Origin: Phaeobacter sp. G2
Lineage (GTDB): Bacteria > Pseudomonadota > Alphaproteobacteria > Rhodobacterales > Rhodobacteraceae
Assembly: GCA_025163595.1 (NCBI GenBank)
Contig: CP104106.1
Span: 1 to 64,000 of the forward strand
Direction of reading: 5' to 3'
Length of the DNA: 64,000 nucleotides
Shown here piece after piece: positions 53,589 through 62,352 of this stretch (position 1 is the first letter of the stretch; every line of letters starts with the position of its first letter). Made by a program: the position numbers and the translations under genes. The notes below the pieces were generated by a model. It ran no database searches, was not told the DNA's origin, and saw only the letters and a program-made list of their open reading frames with translations.

Positions 53589-54652
53589 TTCAGACGCTCC
53601 GTCTTGAGGAAGGTCTTCTGACGTTGGAAGCTGCGGCGCTTGTACATCGGGAAGACGTTGAAATAGTGATGGATTTTGACCCAGCGGCCATAGAGCCCAT
53701 CAGGTTCGAACAGGATGAAGCCAAGAAGGATCATCCCGAAGGCGAGGCTGTCGAACCCGCCGGATGTGGCTATGGCCCCGGGAAGCAGCACCTTGACCCA
53801 ACTCAGGACGGTGGGCAGCAGCACGATGAAGAACGCGCCGAAGATGGCCCCGTGGATGGTGCCGATCCCACCGACAACGATCATAAGAAGCAGGCGAATG
53901 CTCTCACCCATGCCGAAAGTTTCCGGTGTAATGTAGTAGAACGCATGCGCCAGAAGCCCACCAGCCAGACCGGCGAACACCGCCGACAGGAAGAAGGCAT
54001 AGGCTTTGTAGAAGGCCACATTCGTGCCCAGCGAACGGGCCGAAACTTCGCTGTCGCGGATCGCGATCAGGGCGCGGCCAGACCGTGTGCGCAACAGGTT
54101 GCGCGTCATCAGAATGGCGCCGACAAACAGGGCGAGATTTAACAGGTAGGTCTTCCAGCTCTGGTCGATGGCGATGCCGAAGATGTCGATGCCCGGAACC
54201 GGCAGGCCACGATGTCCGCCGGTAAAATCGCCGCCGCCGCCGATCAGCCGTTCGGTCACGATAGCAATCGAAAGCGTAGCGATGGCGAGATACAAGCCAT
54301 GCATGCGCCCGATGGCCAGCCCGACCAAACCAGTGATCAGCGCCGCCAGGGGCAGCGACAGGATCCACGGCACGCCGTAGCGGCTGAGCAGGATGGTATG
54401 AGCATAGGCGCCGATGGCAACAAAGGCGGCCTGCCCGAAACTCACTTGTCCCGAGAATCCGGTGAGGATCATCAGACCCAGGCCGGCGATGGCATAGATG
54501 TAGACAAACGACAATTCGTCCAGAAAGTAGCCGTCAAGGAACAGCGGGGCGGCAAGCGCGATACACAAGAACAGCAGATACCAGAAAGCCTGTGTGCGGT
54601 CGCGAAACAGGCGGATGTCCTGCTTGTAGGATTTGCGGAAAAGAACGCGCAT
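53585..54652 (-). CDS. livM: LivM-type ABC permease
   Basis: A 355-aa polytopic permease with ~9-10 hydrophobic helices and the family motifs GLGMILTGFSGQVSFGQAAF, GRALIAIRDSEVSARSLG and VVGGIGTIHGAIFGA. It is one of two inner-membrane subunits. It is 4 bp downstream of livH. Confidence 0.92.
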   Translation of the reverse strand: MRVLFRKSYKQDIRLFRDRTQAFWYLLFLCIALAAPLFLDGYFLDELSFVYIYAIAGLGLMILTGFSGQVSFGQAAFVAIGAYAHTILLSRYGVPWILSLPLAALITGLVGLAIGRMHGLYLAIATLSIAIVTERLIGGGGDFTGGHRGLPVPGIDIFGIAIDQSWKTYLLNLALFVGAILMTRNLLRTRSGRALIAIRDSEVSARSLGTNVAFYKAYAFFLSAVFAGLAGGLLAHAFYYITPETFGMGESIRLLLMIVVGGIGTIHGAIFGAFFIVLLPTVLSWVKVLLPGAIATSGGFDSLAFGMILLGFILFEPDGLYGRWVKIHHYFNVFPMYKRRSFQRQKTFLKTERLK

Positions 54653-54656
54653 GAGC

Positions 54657-55538
54657 CTATACCTTCTTTGCGTAGATTTGTGCCAGCAGCCCTTCGGGCC
54701 GGATCAGCAGCACGACGAACATGATCAGATAGGCGCCGATGCCCTTGAACGTCGGGAACATGATGTCGAAGAACGGCTCGGTCACGCCGATCAGCAAACA
54801 GCCCAGAACGGCGCCGGGGATCGATCCGAACCCGCCGACAATGGCGCCGGCAAAGGCTTTGAAGCCGACAAATCCCATCTGCGTCGAGACCAGCGTGACC
54901 GGGCCCAGGAGCAGGCCGGCGATGGCGCCGAAGATTGCGGACATGGCCCAGATGGACGAGGTCAGGCGCTTGACGGGGATGCCCATGTAAAAGGCCGCCA
55001 ATTGGTTCAGGGACAAGGCCTGCATCGCCACGCCTTGGCGGGCATAGCGGAAGAAGGCGTAAAGCCCGCTGGCCACGATGGCGGTTACCAGGATCGCCAG
55101 AACGCTGGACCAGCCAATGATGACCGACCCAAGCGTCAGATTGCCCTCAACCGGGGCAGGCAGCGAATAGTTGCCAAAGCCCCATACAATCCCGGCCACG
55201 GCGCGCAGTGCAATTCCCAGCGCCAGCGTCAGGATAAAAACGGTGAACACCGGCTGCCCGGTGAGCCGCCGCACAACAAGCGCGTCGACCCCGTAACCGA
55301 ACCCGCCCATGAACACGAGCGTCAGCAAGGCCCCCAGCCAATAAGGCAACCCCCAAAGCACGATGAACTGATAGCCTACAAAGGCCCCCAGCATCATGAA
55401 CTCGCCCTGGGCGAAGTTCACCTGCTCGGTAGCCTTGTAGACCAGCACCAGGCCGATGGCGATCAGGCTGTAGAGACAGCCCTGTGACAGGCCGACCAGC
55501 AAAAGCTGTATGGCGTCGGCGAAACTCAGACCGGTCAT
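54657..55538 (-). CDS. livH: LivH-type ABC permease
   Basis: A 293-aa permease. The start at 55538 overlaps the racemase stop by 4 bp (ATGA). Motifs include GLSQGCLYSLIAIGL, TEQVNFAQGEFMMLGAFVG and VGGFGSIPGAVLG. It pairs with LivM to carry the acid across the inner membrane. Confidence 0.92.
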   Translation of the reverse strand: MTGLSFADAIQLLLVGLSQGCLYSLIAIGLVLVYKATEQVNFAQGEFMMLGAFVGYQFIVLWGLPYWLGALLTLVFMGGFGYGVDALVVRRLTGQPVFTVFILTLALGIALRAVAGIVWGFGNYSLPAPVEGNLTLGSVIIGWSSVLAILVTAIVASGLYAFFRYARQGVAMQALSLNQLAAFYMGIPVKRLTSSIWAMSAIFGAIAGLLLGPVTLVSTQMGFVGFKAFAGAIVGGFGSIPGAVLGCLLIGVTEPFFDIMFPTFKGIGAYLIMFVVLLIRPEGLLAQIYAKKV

Positions 55539-56650
55539 ATGGCGGCCCTCCAATGCTCTAGGATTTCGTTCATTTCGACGAAACCGGCGTCACCGGTTGT
55601 CGGAATGTCTGGCGGGGTTTGTGAGAATCGGGGGGCCGGGGCGGGCATTTCGATGCCGTCCACGGTGACAAAGCTCTCGCGTGCCCGGTTGTGCTGGTGT
55701 GTGGCAGCTTCGGCCAGTGGCACCACCGGCGCAAAGCAGGCATCGCTGCCTTCCAGCACCTCGCACCATTCGGCCTGTGTCCGGGTCAGGAACAGTTCGG
55801 TCAGGGCCTCGCGCATGGCCGGCTGCGCCTCGGGCGCATATTGGTCGGCAAAACGCGGATCATCGCTCAGCCCGGTCAGGCGCAGGAATTCGGTAAAGAA
55901 CTGTGGCTCGACACAGCCGATGGATATGAACTTTCCGTCGGCGGTTTCGTAACAACGATACCACGCCACCCCGCCATTGATGAAATCGCCAGCGCGCTCG
56001 CCGCTCCAGGCCCCACCGGCCGCCAGCCCGTGTTGCATGGTCATCAAGAGGTTGACCCCATCGCACATGGCCGCGTCGACCACCTGACCCTCGCCGGTTG
56101 CGCGCGCATGGGTCAGGGCCGCGAGGATGCCGACATTCAGCATCATCGCGCCACCACCCTGATCGGCAATCAGGTTCATTGGCGCGGGCGGGGGCCGGTC
56201 GGCCTCGCCCAGCCCATGAACCGCGCCCGTGATCGCGGCATAGTTCAGATCATGCCCGGCAGCCTGTGCCAGCGGCCCGGTCTGTCCCCATCCGGTCATG
56301 CGGCCATAGACCAGCGCCGGATTGCGTGCCAGAACCGCCTCTGGAGCGAATCCGAGTTTCTCCATCTTGCCGGGGCGGAAGCCCTCGATCAGAATCTCGG
56401 CCCGCTCGATCAGCCCCCAGAGCTTTTCAGCATCATTTGCCTGCCGCAGATCGAGCACCAGACTGCGCCGCGAGCGATTGAACAGGTTGTGTTTCTCATC
56501 GATCGGCAAGGGGAAAGCCTGACCGGGGCGCGTGATCCGCACCACTTCGGCGCCCATGTCGGCCAGATGCATGGCCGCAAAGGGCGCAGGCCCGATCCCG
56601 GCCATTTCGATGACCCGAACACCTTTGAGGGGACCGTTGCGTGTCAGCAT
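55535..56650 (-). CDS. Alpha-methylacyl-CoA racemase-like (CaiB/BaiF family)
   Basis: The start at 56650 has a ribosome site (aggtga) and is 4 bp after the SDR stop; 371 aa. The motifs YGRMTGWGQTGPLAQAAGHDLNYAAITGA and MNLIADQGGGAMMLNVG match AMACR, including the His/Asp catalytic region (GHD, AD-QGGG). AMACR interconverts 2R- and 2S-methylacyl-CoA so that beta-oxidation can proceed. This is the main clue that the operon degrades alpha-methyl-branched acids such as isoprenoid or sterol side chains. A generic CoA-transferase is less likely. Confidence 0.82.
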   Translation of the reverse strand: MLTRNGPLKGVRVIEMAGIGPAPFAAMHLADMGAEVVRITRPGQAFPLPIDEKHNLFNRSRRSLVLDLRQANDAEKLWGLIERAEILIEGFRPGKMEKLGFAPEAVLARNPALVYGRMTGWGQTGPLAQAAGHDLNYAAITGAVHGLGEADRPPPAPMNLIADQGGGAMMLNVGILAALTHARATGEGQVVDAAMCDGVNLLMTMQHGLAAGGAWSGERAGDFINGGVAWYRCYETADGKFISIGCVEPQFFTEFLRLTGLSDDPRFADQYAPEAQPAMREALTELFLTRTQAEWCEVLEGSDACFAPVVPLAEAATHQHNRARESFVTVDGIEMPAPAPRFSQTPPDIPTTGDAGFVEMNEILEHWRAAI

Positions 56651-56654
56651 CTCG

Positions 56655-57428
56655 TCACCTCGCCCGCAGCCGCGTGGCGGCATCCAGACGCAGGGTCGCG
56701 CCGTTCATGTAGCTGTTTTCGATCAGAAAAGCGCAGGCATGGGCGAATTCTTCCATCCGGCCCACCCGCTTGGGGGCCTCGACGCTTTCTTCGAGCGAGG
56801 CGACGACCTCATCTCCGAGGCTCATCACCATCGGTGTGCCAAACAGTCCCGGCGCGATGGCGTTGATACGGATGCCTTTCGGCCCCAGCTCGCGCGCGGC
56901 AGGCAGGTTGAGCCCTATCACACCGGCCTTGGACGAGGCATAGGCAGTCTGCCCGATCTGGCCTTCATAGGCCGCCCCGGACGAGATGTTGACGATCACG
57001 CCACGCTCTTCCCCGTCTTCGGGCGGGTTTTCCAGCATCCGCGCGGCGGCCTGGCTCATCACGTTGAACGTGCCCACAAGGTTGATCTCGACCGTGCGGC
57101 GAAAGGCATCGAGAGACGCAGGTGCGCCCTCGCGGTCGACCACCTTCATCGGGCTGACCACACCGGCACAGTTGATGGCGACATGCAGCGCGCCAAAGCG
57201 GTCGACCACAGCCGAGATGGCCTCGGACACGTGCTCGTCGCTGGTCACATCCACCTGCCGGAACATGGCCCGGTCCGCGCCCAAACGGTCGGCCAGCGCG
57301 GTGCCCTGTTCCATGTCGCGGTCGAACATGGCCACCTGTGCACCCAGCCCGTGCAGGTATTCTGCCGTCGCAGCACCAAGTCCCGAGGCCCCGCCGGTCA
57401 CGATAATGGTCTTGCCTTCTATCTTCAT
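56655..57428 (-). CDS. Short-chain 3-hydroxyacyl-CoA dehydrogenase (17beta-HSD10-like)
   Basis: ATG 57428 (MKIEGKTIIVTGGASGLGAAT) starts directly with the Rossmann motif TGGxxGxG; 257 aa. The catalytic Ser-Tyr-Lys is in NISSGAA...YASSKAG, and the cofactor-binding Asp is in MFDRD. The pattern matches HSD17B10-type SDRs, which oxidise 2-methyl-3-hydroxyacyl-CoA among others. It overlaps no neighbour and sits between the acyl-CoA dehydrogenase and the racemase. Confidence 0.85.
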   Translation of the reverse strand: MKIEGKTIIVTGGASGLGAATAEYLHGLGAQVAMFDRDMEQGTALADRLGADRAMFRQVDVTSDEHVSEAISAVVDRFGALHVAINCAGVVSPMKVVDREGAPASLDAFRRTVEINLVGTFNVMSQAAARMLENPPEDGEERGVIVNISSGAAYEGQIGQTAYASSKAGVIGLNLPAARELGPKGIRINAIAPGLFGTPMVMSLGDEVVASLEESVEAPKRVGRMEEFAHACAFLIENSYMNGATLRLDAATRLRAR

Positions 57429-57439
57429 GACCTGGGCCC

Positions 57440-58576
57440 CTATTTGAACGCCGCCACACCGGTCAGGGACCGGGCGATCAGCAGTTTCTGAATCTCTGTG
57501 GTCCCGTCCGGGATCGGCCCGATGATGGCTTCGCGGGCCAGGCGTTCGACGATGAACTCGCGGGTCACGCCGTTGCCGCCATGGATCTGCACCGCCTGCC
57601 GCGTGGCGTTCACCGCGATCTCGGTGCCGTACCACTTGGCCATGGCGCATTCCGTGTCGCAGCGTTCATCGCGGTCGATCATGCCGGCGGCACGATGGGT
57701 CAGCAGGCGCGCGGCGTCGATCTCGGTTGCCATGGTGGCGATCTTGTCGGCAATCATCTGATGCCCGGCGATCTGCTTGCCATGCTGGTTGCGCTCTTGC
57801 GCGTAACGGATCGATTCCTCAAGCGCCCGGCGCGCCAGCGCGATGCCCCACATCGCCATATGCACCCGCGCGCGTTCGAACACGACCAGCGTCTGCTGCA
57901 ACCCGCGCCCTTCGGCGCCGATGGTGTTCTCAACGGGCACCCGCACCTCATCGAGGAAGACCTGCGAGGTCGACTGTGCATTGAGGCCGATCTTGGGGAT
58001 GTCGCGGGTTTCGAACCCGTGTTCCTTGCGGTCGACCAGGATATGCGTCAACCCCTCGCCGGTGTTGCAGGTGCAGATCAGGAAATCGGCGAAACGCCCG
58101 TTCGAAATCCAGGTCTTTTCGCCCGAAATCACCCAATCGCCGCCATCCTTGCGGGCGCGTGTCTTGACCGCCGCCACGTCCGAGCCGACACCCGGCTCAG
58201 AGATGCCGATGGCCACGGATGTCTCACCCGCCAGAAGCTGTGGGATATAGCGCGCGCGTTGTTCATCGGTTCCAAGGCGAAGCAAAAGGTCGGCGCCCAC
58301 CACGTTGATTAGGATCGGCAACGCAATGTCCATCGCCGTGACGCCGACCTCTTCGAATAGCATCAGGTGCGTGGACCAATCGAGCCCCATGCCACCCGCC
58401 TCTTCGGGATGGGGGGCCGAGGTCAGGCCGAATTCGGACAGTTGCGTGAGGAACCCCTGGATCACCTCTTTTTCAAACGGCGCATCCTTGACCTTCAGGT
58501 ATTCCGGTTCGATCTGGTCATCGAGGAAGCGACGCAGCATGTCGCAGGCCATTGTCTGTTCTTCGGTCTTGAACAT
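57440..58576 (-). CDS. Acyl-CoA dehydrogenase
   Basis: A 378-aa flavoprotein with the family motifs AIGISEPGVGSD (~120), WISNG and AVQIHGGNGVTREF near the C-terminus. It makes the 2,3-double bond in the acyl-CoA. The usual catalytic Glu motif YEGT is replaced by PDGTTEIQ, putting Asp where Glu is expected. Start ATG 58576 has a ribosome site (ggagag) and lies 9 bp after the thiolase stop. Confidence 0.9.
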   Translation of the reverse strand: MFKTEEQTMACDMLRRFLDDQIEPEYLKVKDAPFEKEVIQGFLTQLSEFGLTSAPHPEEAGGMGLDWSTHLMLFEEVGVTAMDIALPILINVVGADLLLRLGTDEQRARYIPQLLAGETSVAIGISEPGVGSDVAAVKTRARKDGGDWVISGEKTWISNGRFADFLICTCNTGEGLTHILVDRKEHGFETRDIPKIGLNAQSTSQVFLDEVRVPVENTIGAEGRGLQQTLVVFERARVHMAMWGIALARRALEESIRYAQERNQHGKQIAGHQMIADKIATMATEIDAARLLTHRAAGMIDRDERCDTECAMAKWYGTEIAVNATRQAVQIHGGNGVTREFIVERLAREAIIGPIPDGTTEIQKLLIARSLTGVAAFK

Positions 58577-58585
58577 CTCGCTCTC

Positions 58586-59836
58586 CTATCGTGCCAGAAT
58601 CAGGACCGAGGCCACGGCCTCTTCGATCCCGATCAGCCCACCACCGTTCTCTGCAATTGCCACCTTTGCCCCTTCGACCTGGCGCGTGCCGCATTCGCCG
58701 CGCAGCTGGCTGACAAGCTCATAGACCTGCCCCAGACCGGTGGCGCCGATCGGGTGGCCCTTGCACTCCAGCCCACCCGACGGGTTGACCGGCACACGCC
58801 CGCCAATCGTGGTCTCGCCACGTTCGGAGGCTGCCGCGCCCTCACCAAAGGGAAAAAGACCAAGGTTTTCGATCTGGATCAGCTCGCCCACAGCAGTGGC
58901 GTCATGCACCTCGGCGACCGAGACGTCCTCGGGCCCAAGCCCGGCCTTCTCATAGGCGCGCCGGGCCGCCTTAGCGGTCAGATGGTTTTCAAAGTCGTCG
59001 CCATCCCGGTCCGAACCGGTCTGGATCACGCTGGCACGCAACTCGATGGCGCGGTCTCGGGAAATGCCGTGGCGCTTCATGCCCGCTTCGGTCATCAGCA
59101 CCGCCGCAGCACCGCCATCGCTCATCGGGGCGCACATCGGCAGGGTCAGCGGATAGGTGATCGGCGGCGCGCCCAGCACGTCGCCAACAGTGTAGGGATC
59201 GCGGAACTGCGCCTTGTCGTTTTCCACCGAATGCATGTGGTTCTTGGCCGCGATGGCCGCGAATTGCGCCTGTGTCGTCCCAAAGAGGCGCATATGCGCG
59301 CGGGCAAAGGCGGCGTAGACGGCCATGAAAACGGAATAGGGTTTTTCGGACTCGCTGCCTTCCTGCAGATCGATCCCATGTCCCAGCGCCAGCAGTTGTT
59401 TTTCATTCTCCTCGGCAGTCGCCAGTTCCCAGCCCGAGTCGAAGAAGCTGAACATCTTGGCTTTATCACCAGTCCACATCTTCTCGGCCCCGACGGCCAG
59501 CGCCACATCGCCTTCGCCTGCCTTCAGAAACTGCGCCGCCAGGTTCAGGGCGGTCGATCCGCTGGCGCAGGCGTTTTCGACGTTCACAACCGGAATGCTC
59601 TCGATTCCCATATCGCGCAGGGCGATCTGGCCCGGGATCATCAACTGGCCTTCCAGATGCCGCTGTGTGGCGTTCGAAAAATAGGCGGCTTCAACCGCAC
59701 CGGCGGAAATCCCGGCATCAGCCAGGGCCCCGGTGACGGCCTCGCGGGACAGCGACTTCACGGTCGCCCCGTCCAGGCGTCCCATGCGCGTCATCGCCAC
59801 GCCGGTTATGTAAACCTTGTCCATCTTGGTCCTCAT
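58586..59836 (-). CDS. SCP2-type thiolase
   Basis: A 416-aa thiolase of the SCP-x/nonspecific type. The nucleophilic Cys is in VENACASGSTA (~87), the acid/base residues in EVHDATAVGEL and the motif GLECKGHPIGATGLGQ. The second active Cys motif common in FadA (CxGxG) is not kept; the end reads AENGGGLIGIEEA instead. SCP2 thiolases cleave 3-ketoacyl-CoAs with 2-methyl branches, in line with the racemase. It overlaps ech by 1 bp (start 59836; 59824 also possible). Confidence 0.88.
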   Translation of the reverse strand: MRTKMDKVYITGVAMTRMGRLDGATVKSLSREAVTGALADAGISAGAVEAAYFSNATQRHLEGQLMIPGQIALRDMGIESIPVVNVENACASGSTALNLAAQFLKAGEGDVALAVGAEKMWTGDKAKMFSFFDSGWELATAEENEKQLLALGHGIDLQEGSESEKPYSVFMAVYAAFARAHMRLFGTTQAQFAAIAAKNHMHSVENDKAQFRDPYTVGDVLGAPPITYPLTLPMCAPMSDGGAAAVLMTEAGMKRHGISRDRAIELRASVIQTGSDRDGDDFENHLTAKAARRAYEKAGLGPEDVSVAEVHDATAVGELIQIENLGLFPFGEGAAASERGETTIGGRVPVNPSGGLECKGHPIGATGLGQVYELVSQLRGECGTRQVEGAKVAIAENGGGLIGIEEAVASVLILAR

Positions 59837-60630
59837 CAGTTTCCGGCAAAGACCGGTTTGCGTTTCTCCGAAAACGCCGCCAGCCCTTCGGCAGCGTCGT
59901 TTGATGTCAGGTGGTCGCGCAGGACCGACAATTCCCAGGCCAGAGCTTCGGCTTGCGACATCTCGACGGACGCGTTGGCGACCGCTTTCATGCGCGACAG
60001 GACGAGCGGGCTTTTGTCGGCCAGGCTTTGAGCAAAGGCATCGAGGTGGGTCTCAAGCGCGTCATCGGCAACCACCTCTTGGACAAGCCCCATTCGCAAC
60101 CAATCGCACGCCGGCAGACTGCGGCCGGAAAACAGCAGGTATTTTGCGTTCGGCAGGCCAATCAGAGAGGGAAGCACAGCGGCGCCACCGGCCCCCGGAA
60201 AGACCCCAAAATTGGCATGCGCATCGCCGATCTTCGCGCTTTCTGCGGCGATCAGAACGTCGCAGCACATGGCCAGTTCAAGTCCGCCGGCGACGGTCAC
60301 CCCGTTCAGGCCACCAATGACAGGTTTGGGATAATTACGGAGCGTCTGAAAAACCTCGGCTACGGCATCGAGGAAATCACCGTCTTCCGACCGCTCCTGT
60401 GACAGACCCGCTTGCACCGCCTTGAGATCGGCACCGGCACAGAACGCCCGGCCGCTGCCGGTAAGCACCACAACTCGCAGCTTTTCGTCACGACGAATGT
60501 GCTCAAGCGCAGCCCCAAGCTCCAAGACCATGTCCCGCGAAAGAGCGTTCAACTCGGTGGGTCTGTTCAGGCGCAACCAGGCCGCCGATCCCCGCGTCTC
60601 CAAAATGACATTTACATGTTGCATTTTCAT
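59836..60630 (-). CDS. Enoyl-CoA hydratase
   Basis: A 264-aa crotonase-family hydratase. The oxyanion-hole segments are SGRAFCAGADLKAV and GGLELAMCCDVLIAAESAKIG, with GVFPGAGGAAVLPSLIG after them. The usual second catalytic Glu region (FPGxGGxxxLP) has Ala-Ala. It is the first gene of the operon, and its promoter and operator lie immediately upstream. Start ATG 60630 follows a TetR-type palindrome and ribosome-site-like sequence. Confidence 0.9.
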   Translation of the reverse strand: MKMQHVNVILETRGSAAWLRLNRPTELNALSRDMVLELGAALEHIRRDEKLRVVVLTGSGRAFCAGADLKAVQAGLSQERSEDGDFLDAVAEVFQTLRNYPKPVIGGLNGVTVAGGLELAMCCDVLIAAESAKIGDAHANFGVFPGAGGAAVLPSLIGLPNAKYLLFSGRSLPACDWLRMGLVQEVVADDALETHLDAFAQSLADKSPLVLSRMKAVANASVEMSQAEALAWELSVLRDHLTSNDAAEGLAAFSEKRKPVFAGN

Positions 60631-60638
60631 ACCTTTAT

Positions 60639-60676
60639 TTACTGACCAGTAAGTAATAATAAGCCTGCGCTGTCAA
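60639..60676 (-). promoter_or_regulatory. Promoter and TetR-type operator of the beta-oxidation operon
   Basis: On the minus strand, TTGACA (60676-60671) is the -35. The palindrome TTACTG-AC-CAGTAA (60639-60652 in plus orientation) covers the -10 and start region, 9 bp from the ech ATG. A TetR dimer bound here would repress. The extended arms have one mismatch compared with the perfect copy at 62071. Confidence 0.65.
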
Positions 60677-60813
60677 CATCAAATTTCCTTATCTATTACA
60701 GCACCTTGGAAGAAACGCTCGAATGGGGGTTCATAAAACCTGTAAAAAACCGAGAATCAGAGTGACAGCTTTTTCGGGCGAGACTCGTTGTTCGCGAAGG
60801 AAATCTCACAGGA

Positions 60814-60903
60814 ATTGCCCAAGGCCCAGGCTCGACGCGATCTTCCGCGTTGCCAGGCCAGAGGTCTTCAGCCCGAAGGCTTCGGCGATCTTCCGCATAG
60901 GCA
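60814..60903 (-). pseudogene. IS21-family istA 5' fragment (arm 1)
   Basis: Minus-strand ATG near 60903: MRKIAEAFGLKTSGLATRKI then ASSLGLGQFL and a stop, the HTH start of IstA-type transposases (normally >300 aa). Only the first ~30 codons remain. Confidence 0.55.
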
Positions 60904-61094
60904 CCACCGAACAAATTCAGTCGGCTACACATCGCAGATTTCTGACAGGTCCCGCTCCCGACAGCGGCAACGAACGTAGGAACGGAGTTGTTCGGACTCT
61001 GGGCCTCAGCGCCGGGCTCAATGATAGCTTTGGTGATGTAGGCCTGATCGCACCGAAGACTATGCAGCACGCGATTAGGAATGCTGCGTTGGCA

Positions 61095-61672
61095 ATAGCC
61101 AAAACCACACATGGCCCAGACGGCCTGCTCCCCGTTTGTCGAAGAAGTTTGCAGCGAAGGCGCTGCACGAAATCAAAACTTCTGGCATGGGCTGCTCGTA
61201 GGCTACCGCTTTGGCCTCTGGTCCGAGCGACGGCTTTGCGAAGAGGTTCATTTGAACCTTGCATACCGCTCGTTTCTTTAGGTGGGCATGTTTCGTCAAC
61301 TCCATTTCTTGGGCCTTCTCTGGATCCCGCCAGCCAATAGACGGCTGCGCGGAAAGGCCCGGCTTTCTTTGCCTGTTCTGACAACTATCTGATCGACACG
61401 GATCATGGGATCATCGTGGATGTCGATGCTTGGCGGTTGATCCGGCAGGCAGAAGTGGGCGCAATATCAAGATGATCGACCGGACGTCAGAGCGGTTCGG
61501 CCTGAAGCCAGATTGGGTGGCAGCGGACTCGGCATACGGGTATTCTGAGAACCTTGTCTGGCTGGCGCTCAAGCGCAAAATACTGCCTTTCATCCCTGTC
61601 TTTGACCACTCAAAGCGAACGGATGGAACCCGGTTGCGCACACCGGGCTCATCCGGTCTGGCATTCCGATAA
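61095..61672 (+). pseudogene. Remnants of an IS1182/IS4-type DDE transposase
   Basis: Pieces in different frames read LLVGYRFGLWSERRLCEEVH then LNLAYRSF. After a deletion come DNYLIDTDHGIIVDVDAWR and MIDRTSERFGLKPDWVAADS, AYGYSENLVWLALKRKILPFIPVFDHSKRTDGT. The latter carries the second Asp region of the core. Several frameshifts and deletions make it inactive. Confidence 0.7.
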
Positions 61673-61918
61673 CATCCGGTCAGTGATTCCGGTTTGATCC
61701 GGCCACGGATTCCGGGGCATCCGGTCACCCCGGACCCGGGCTGAGAGACGCCGCTGGGCGATCGTGCGGCGGGGTAGCCTTGTCTTCCGGCAGGAAGAGT
61801 TAAGAGCCCCAGAATGAACGATTGCCTATGCGGAAGATCGCCGAAGCCCTCGGGCTGAAGACCTCTGGCCTGGCAACGCGGAAGATCGCGTCGAGCCTGG
61901 GCCTTGGGCAATTCCTGT
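61640..61918 (+). mobile_element. IS21-type end region and istA start
   Basis: The stretch 61645-61760 has repeated ATCCGGT/TTCCGG motifs such as multiple terminal repeats of IS21 elements. It is followed at 61829 by ATG-started istA codons (MRKIAEALGLKTSGLATRKI) that stop after ~30 residues. The remainder of the element is absent. Confidence 0.5.
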
Positions 61919-62149
61919 GAGATTTCCTTCGCGAACAACGAGTCTCGCCCGAAAAAGCTGTCACTCTGATTCTCGGTTTTTTACAGGTTTTATGAACCCC
62001 CATTCGAGCGTTTCTTCCAAGGTGCTGTAATAGATAAGGAAATTTGATGTTGACAGCGCAGGCTTATTATTACTTACTGGTCAGTAAGTAAAGGTATGAA
62101 AATGCAACATGTAAATGTCATTTTGGAGACGCGGGGATCGGCGGCCTGG
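61826..62149. repeat. Inverted repeat arm 2 (copy of 60577-60904)
   Basis: Inverted copy of the ech promoter region. It ends at ggttgcgcc inside the first codons of ech, where the sequence jumps to a piece homologous to the 3' end of the thiolase gene. Confidence 0.85.
62051..62092 (+). promoter_or_regulatory. Second TetR-type promoter/operator, perfect palindrome
   Basis: TTGACA (62051-62056) and then TTACTTACTG-GT-CAGTAAGTAA (62071-62092), a perfect 10-bp-arm palindrome. It faces the aldehyde dehydrogenase gene at 62353, so that gene and the GMC oxidoreductase are likely under the same TetR protein as the beta-oxidation operon. Confidence 0.65.
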
Positions 62150-62350
62150 TTGCGCCAGTGCGGCGCACGCCAGGTTGACGACGCAAACGTGGCAATTGCC
62201 GAAAATGGTGGTGGGTTGATCGGGATCGAAGGGGCTGTGGCCTCGATTCTGATTCTGGCGCGATAGGAGAGCAGGATGTTCAAGACCGAAGAACAGACAA
62301 TGGCCTGCGATATGCTGCGCCGCTTCCTCGAAATTGATACAAAGGACTAA
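62098..62350 (+). pseudogene. Scar of ech start, thiolase end and acyl-CoA dehydrogenase start
   Basis: From ATG 62098 the first ~18 ech codons (MKMQHVNVILETRGSAAWLR) run into sequence homologous to the thiolase 3' end (VAIAENGGGLIGIEGAVASILILAR-stop, ~62190-62265). The first ~20 codons of an acyl-CoA dehydrogenase follow (62277: MFKTEEQTMACDMLRRFLE). It is a diverged, deleted copy of the neighbouring operon. Confidence 0.8.
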
Positions 62351-62352
62351 CC

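Larger units (their letters stand above)
60577..60904. repeat. Inverted repeat arm 1 (copy of 61826-62149)
   Basis: The ech start, its promoter and an IS21-type istA fragment reappear in inverted orientation at 61826-62149 with few differences (for example one base in the GAAGCC-TCGG region and one in the operator). Arm length is about 325 bp; the arms surround roughly 920 bp of IS remnants. Confidence 0.85.

Noticed and set aside
50837..60031. Long plus-strand frames opposite the liv/beta-oxidation operon
   Set aside because: All are antisense to well-recognised genes with 4-bp stop/start overlaps on the minus strand; none has a family motif.
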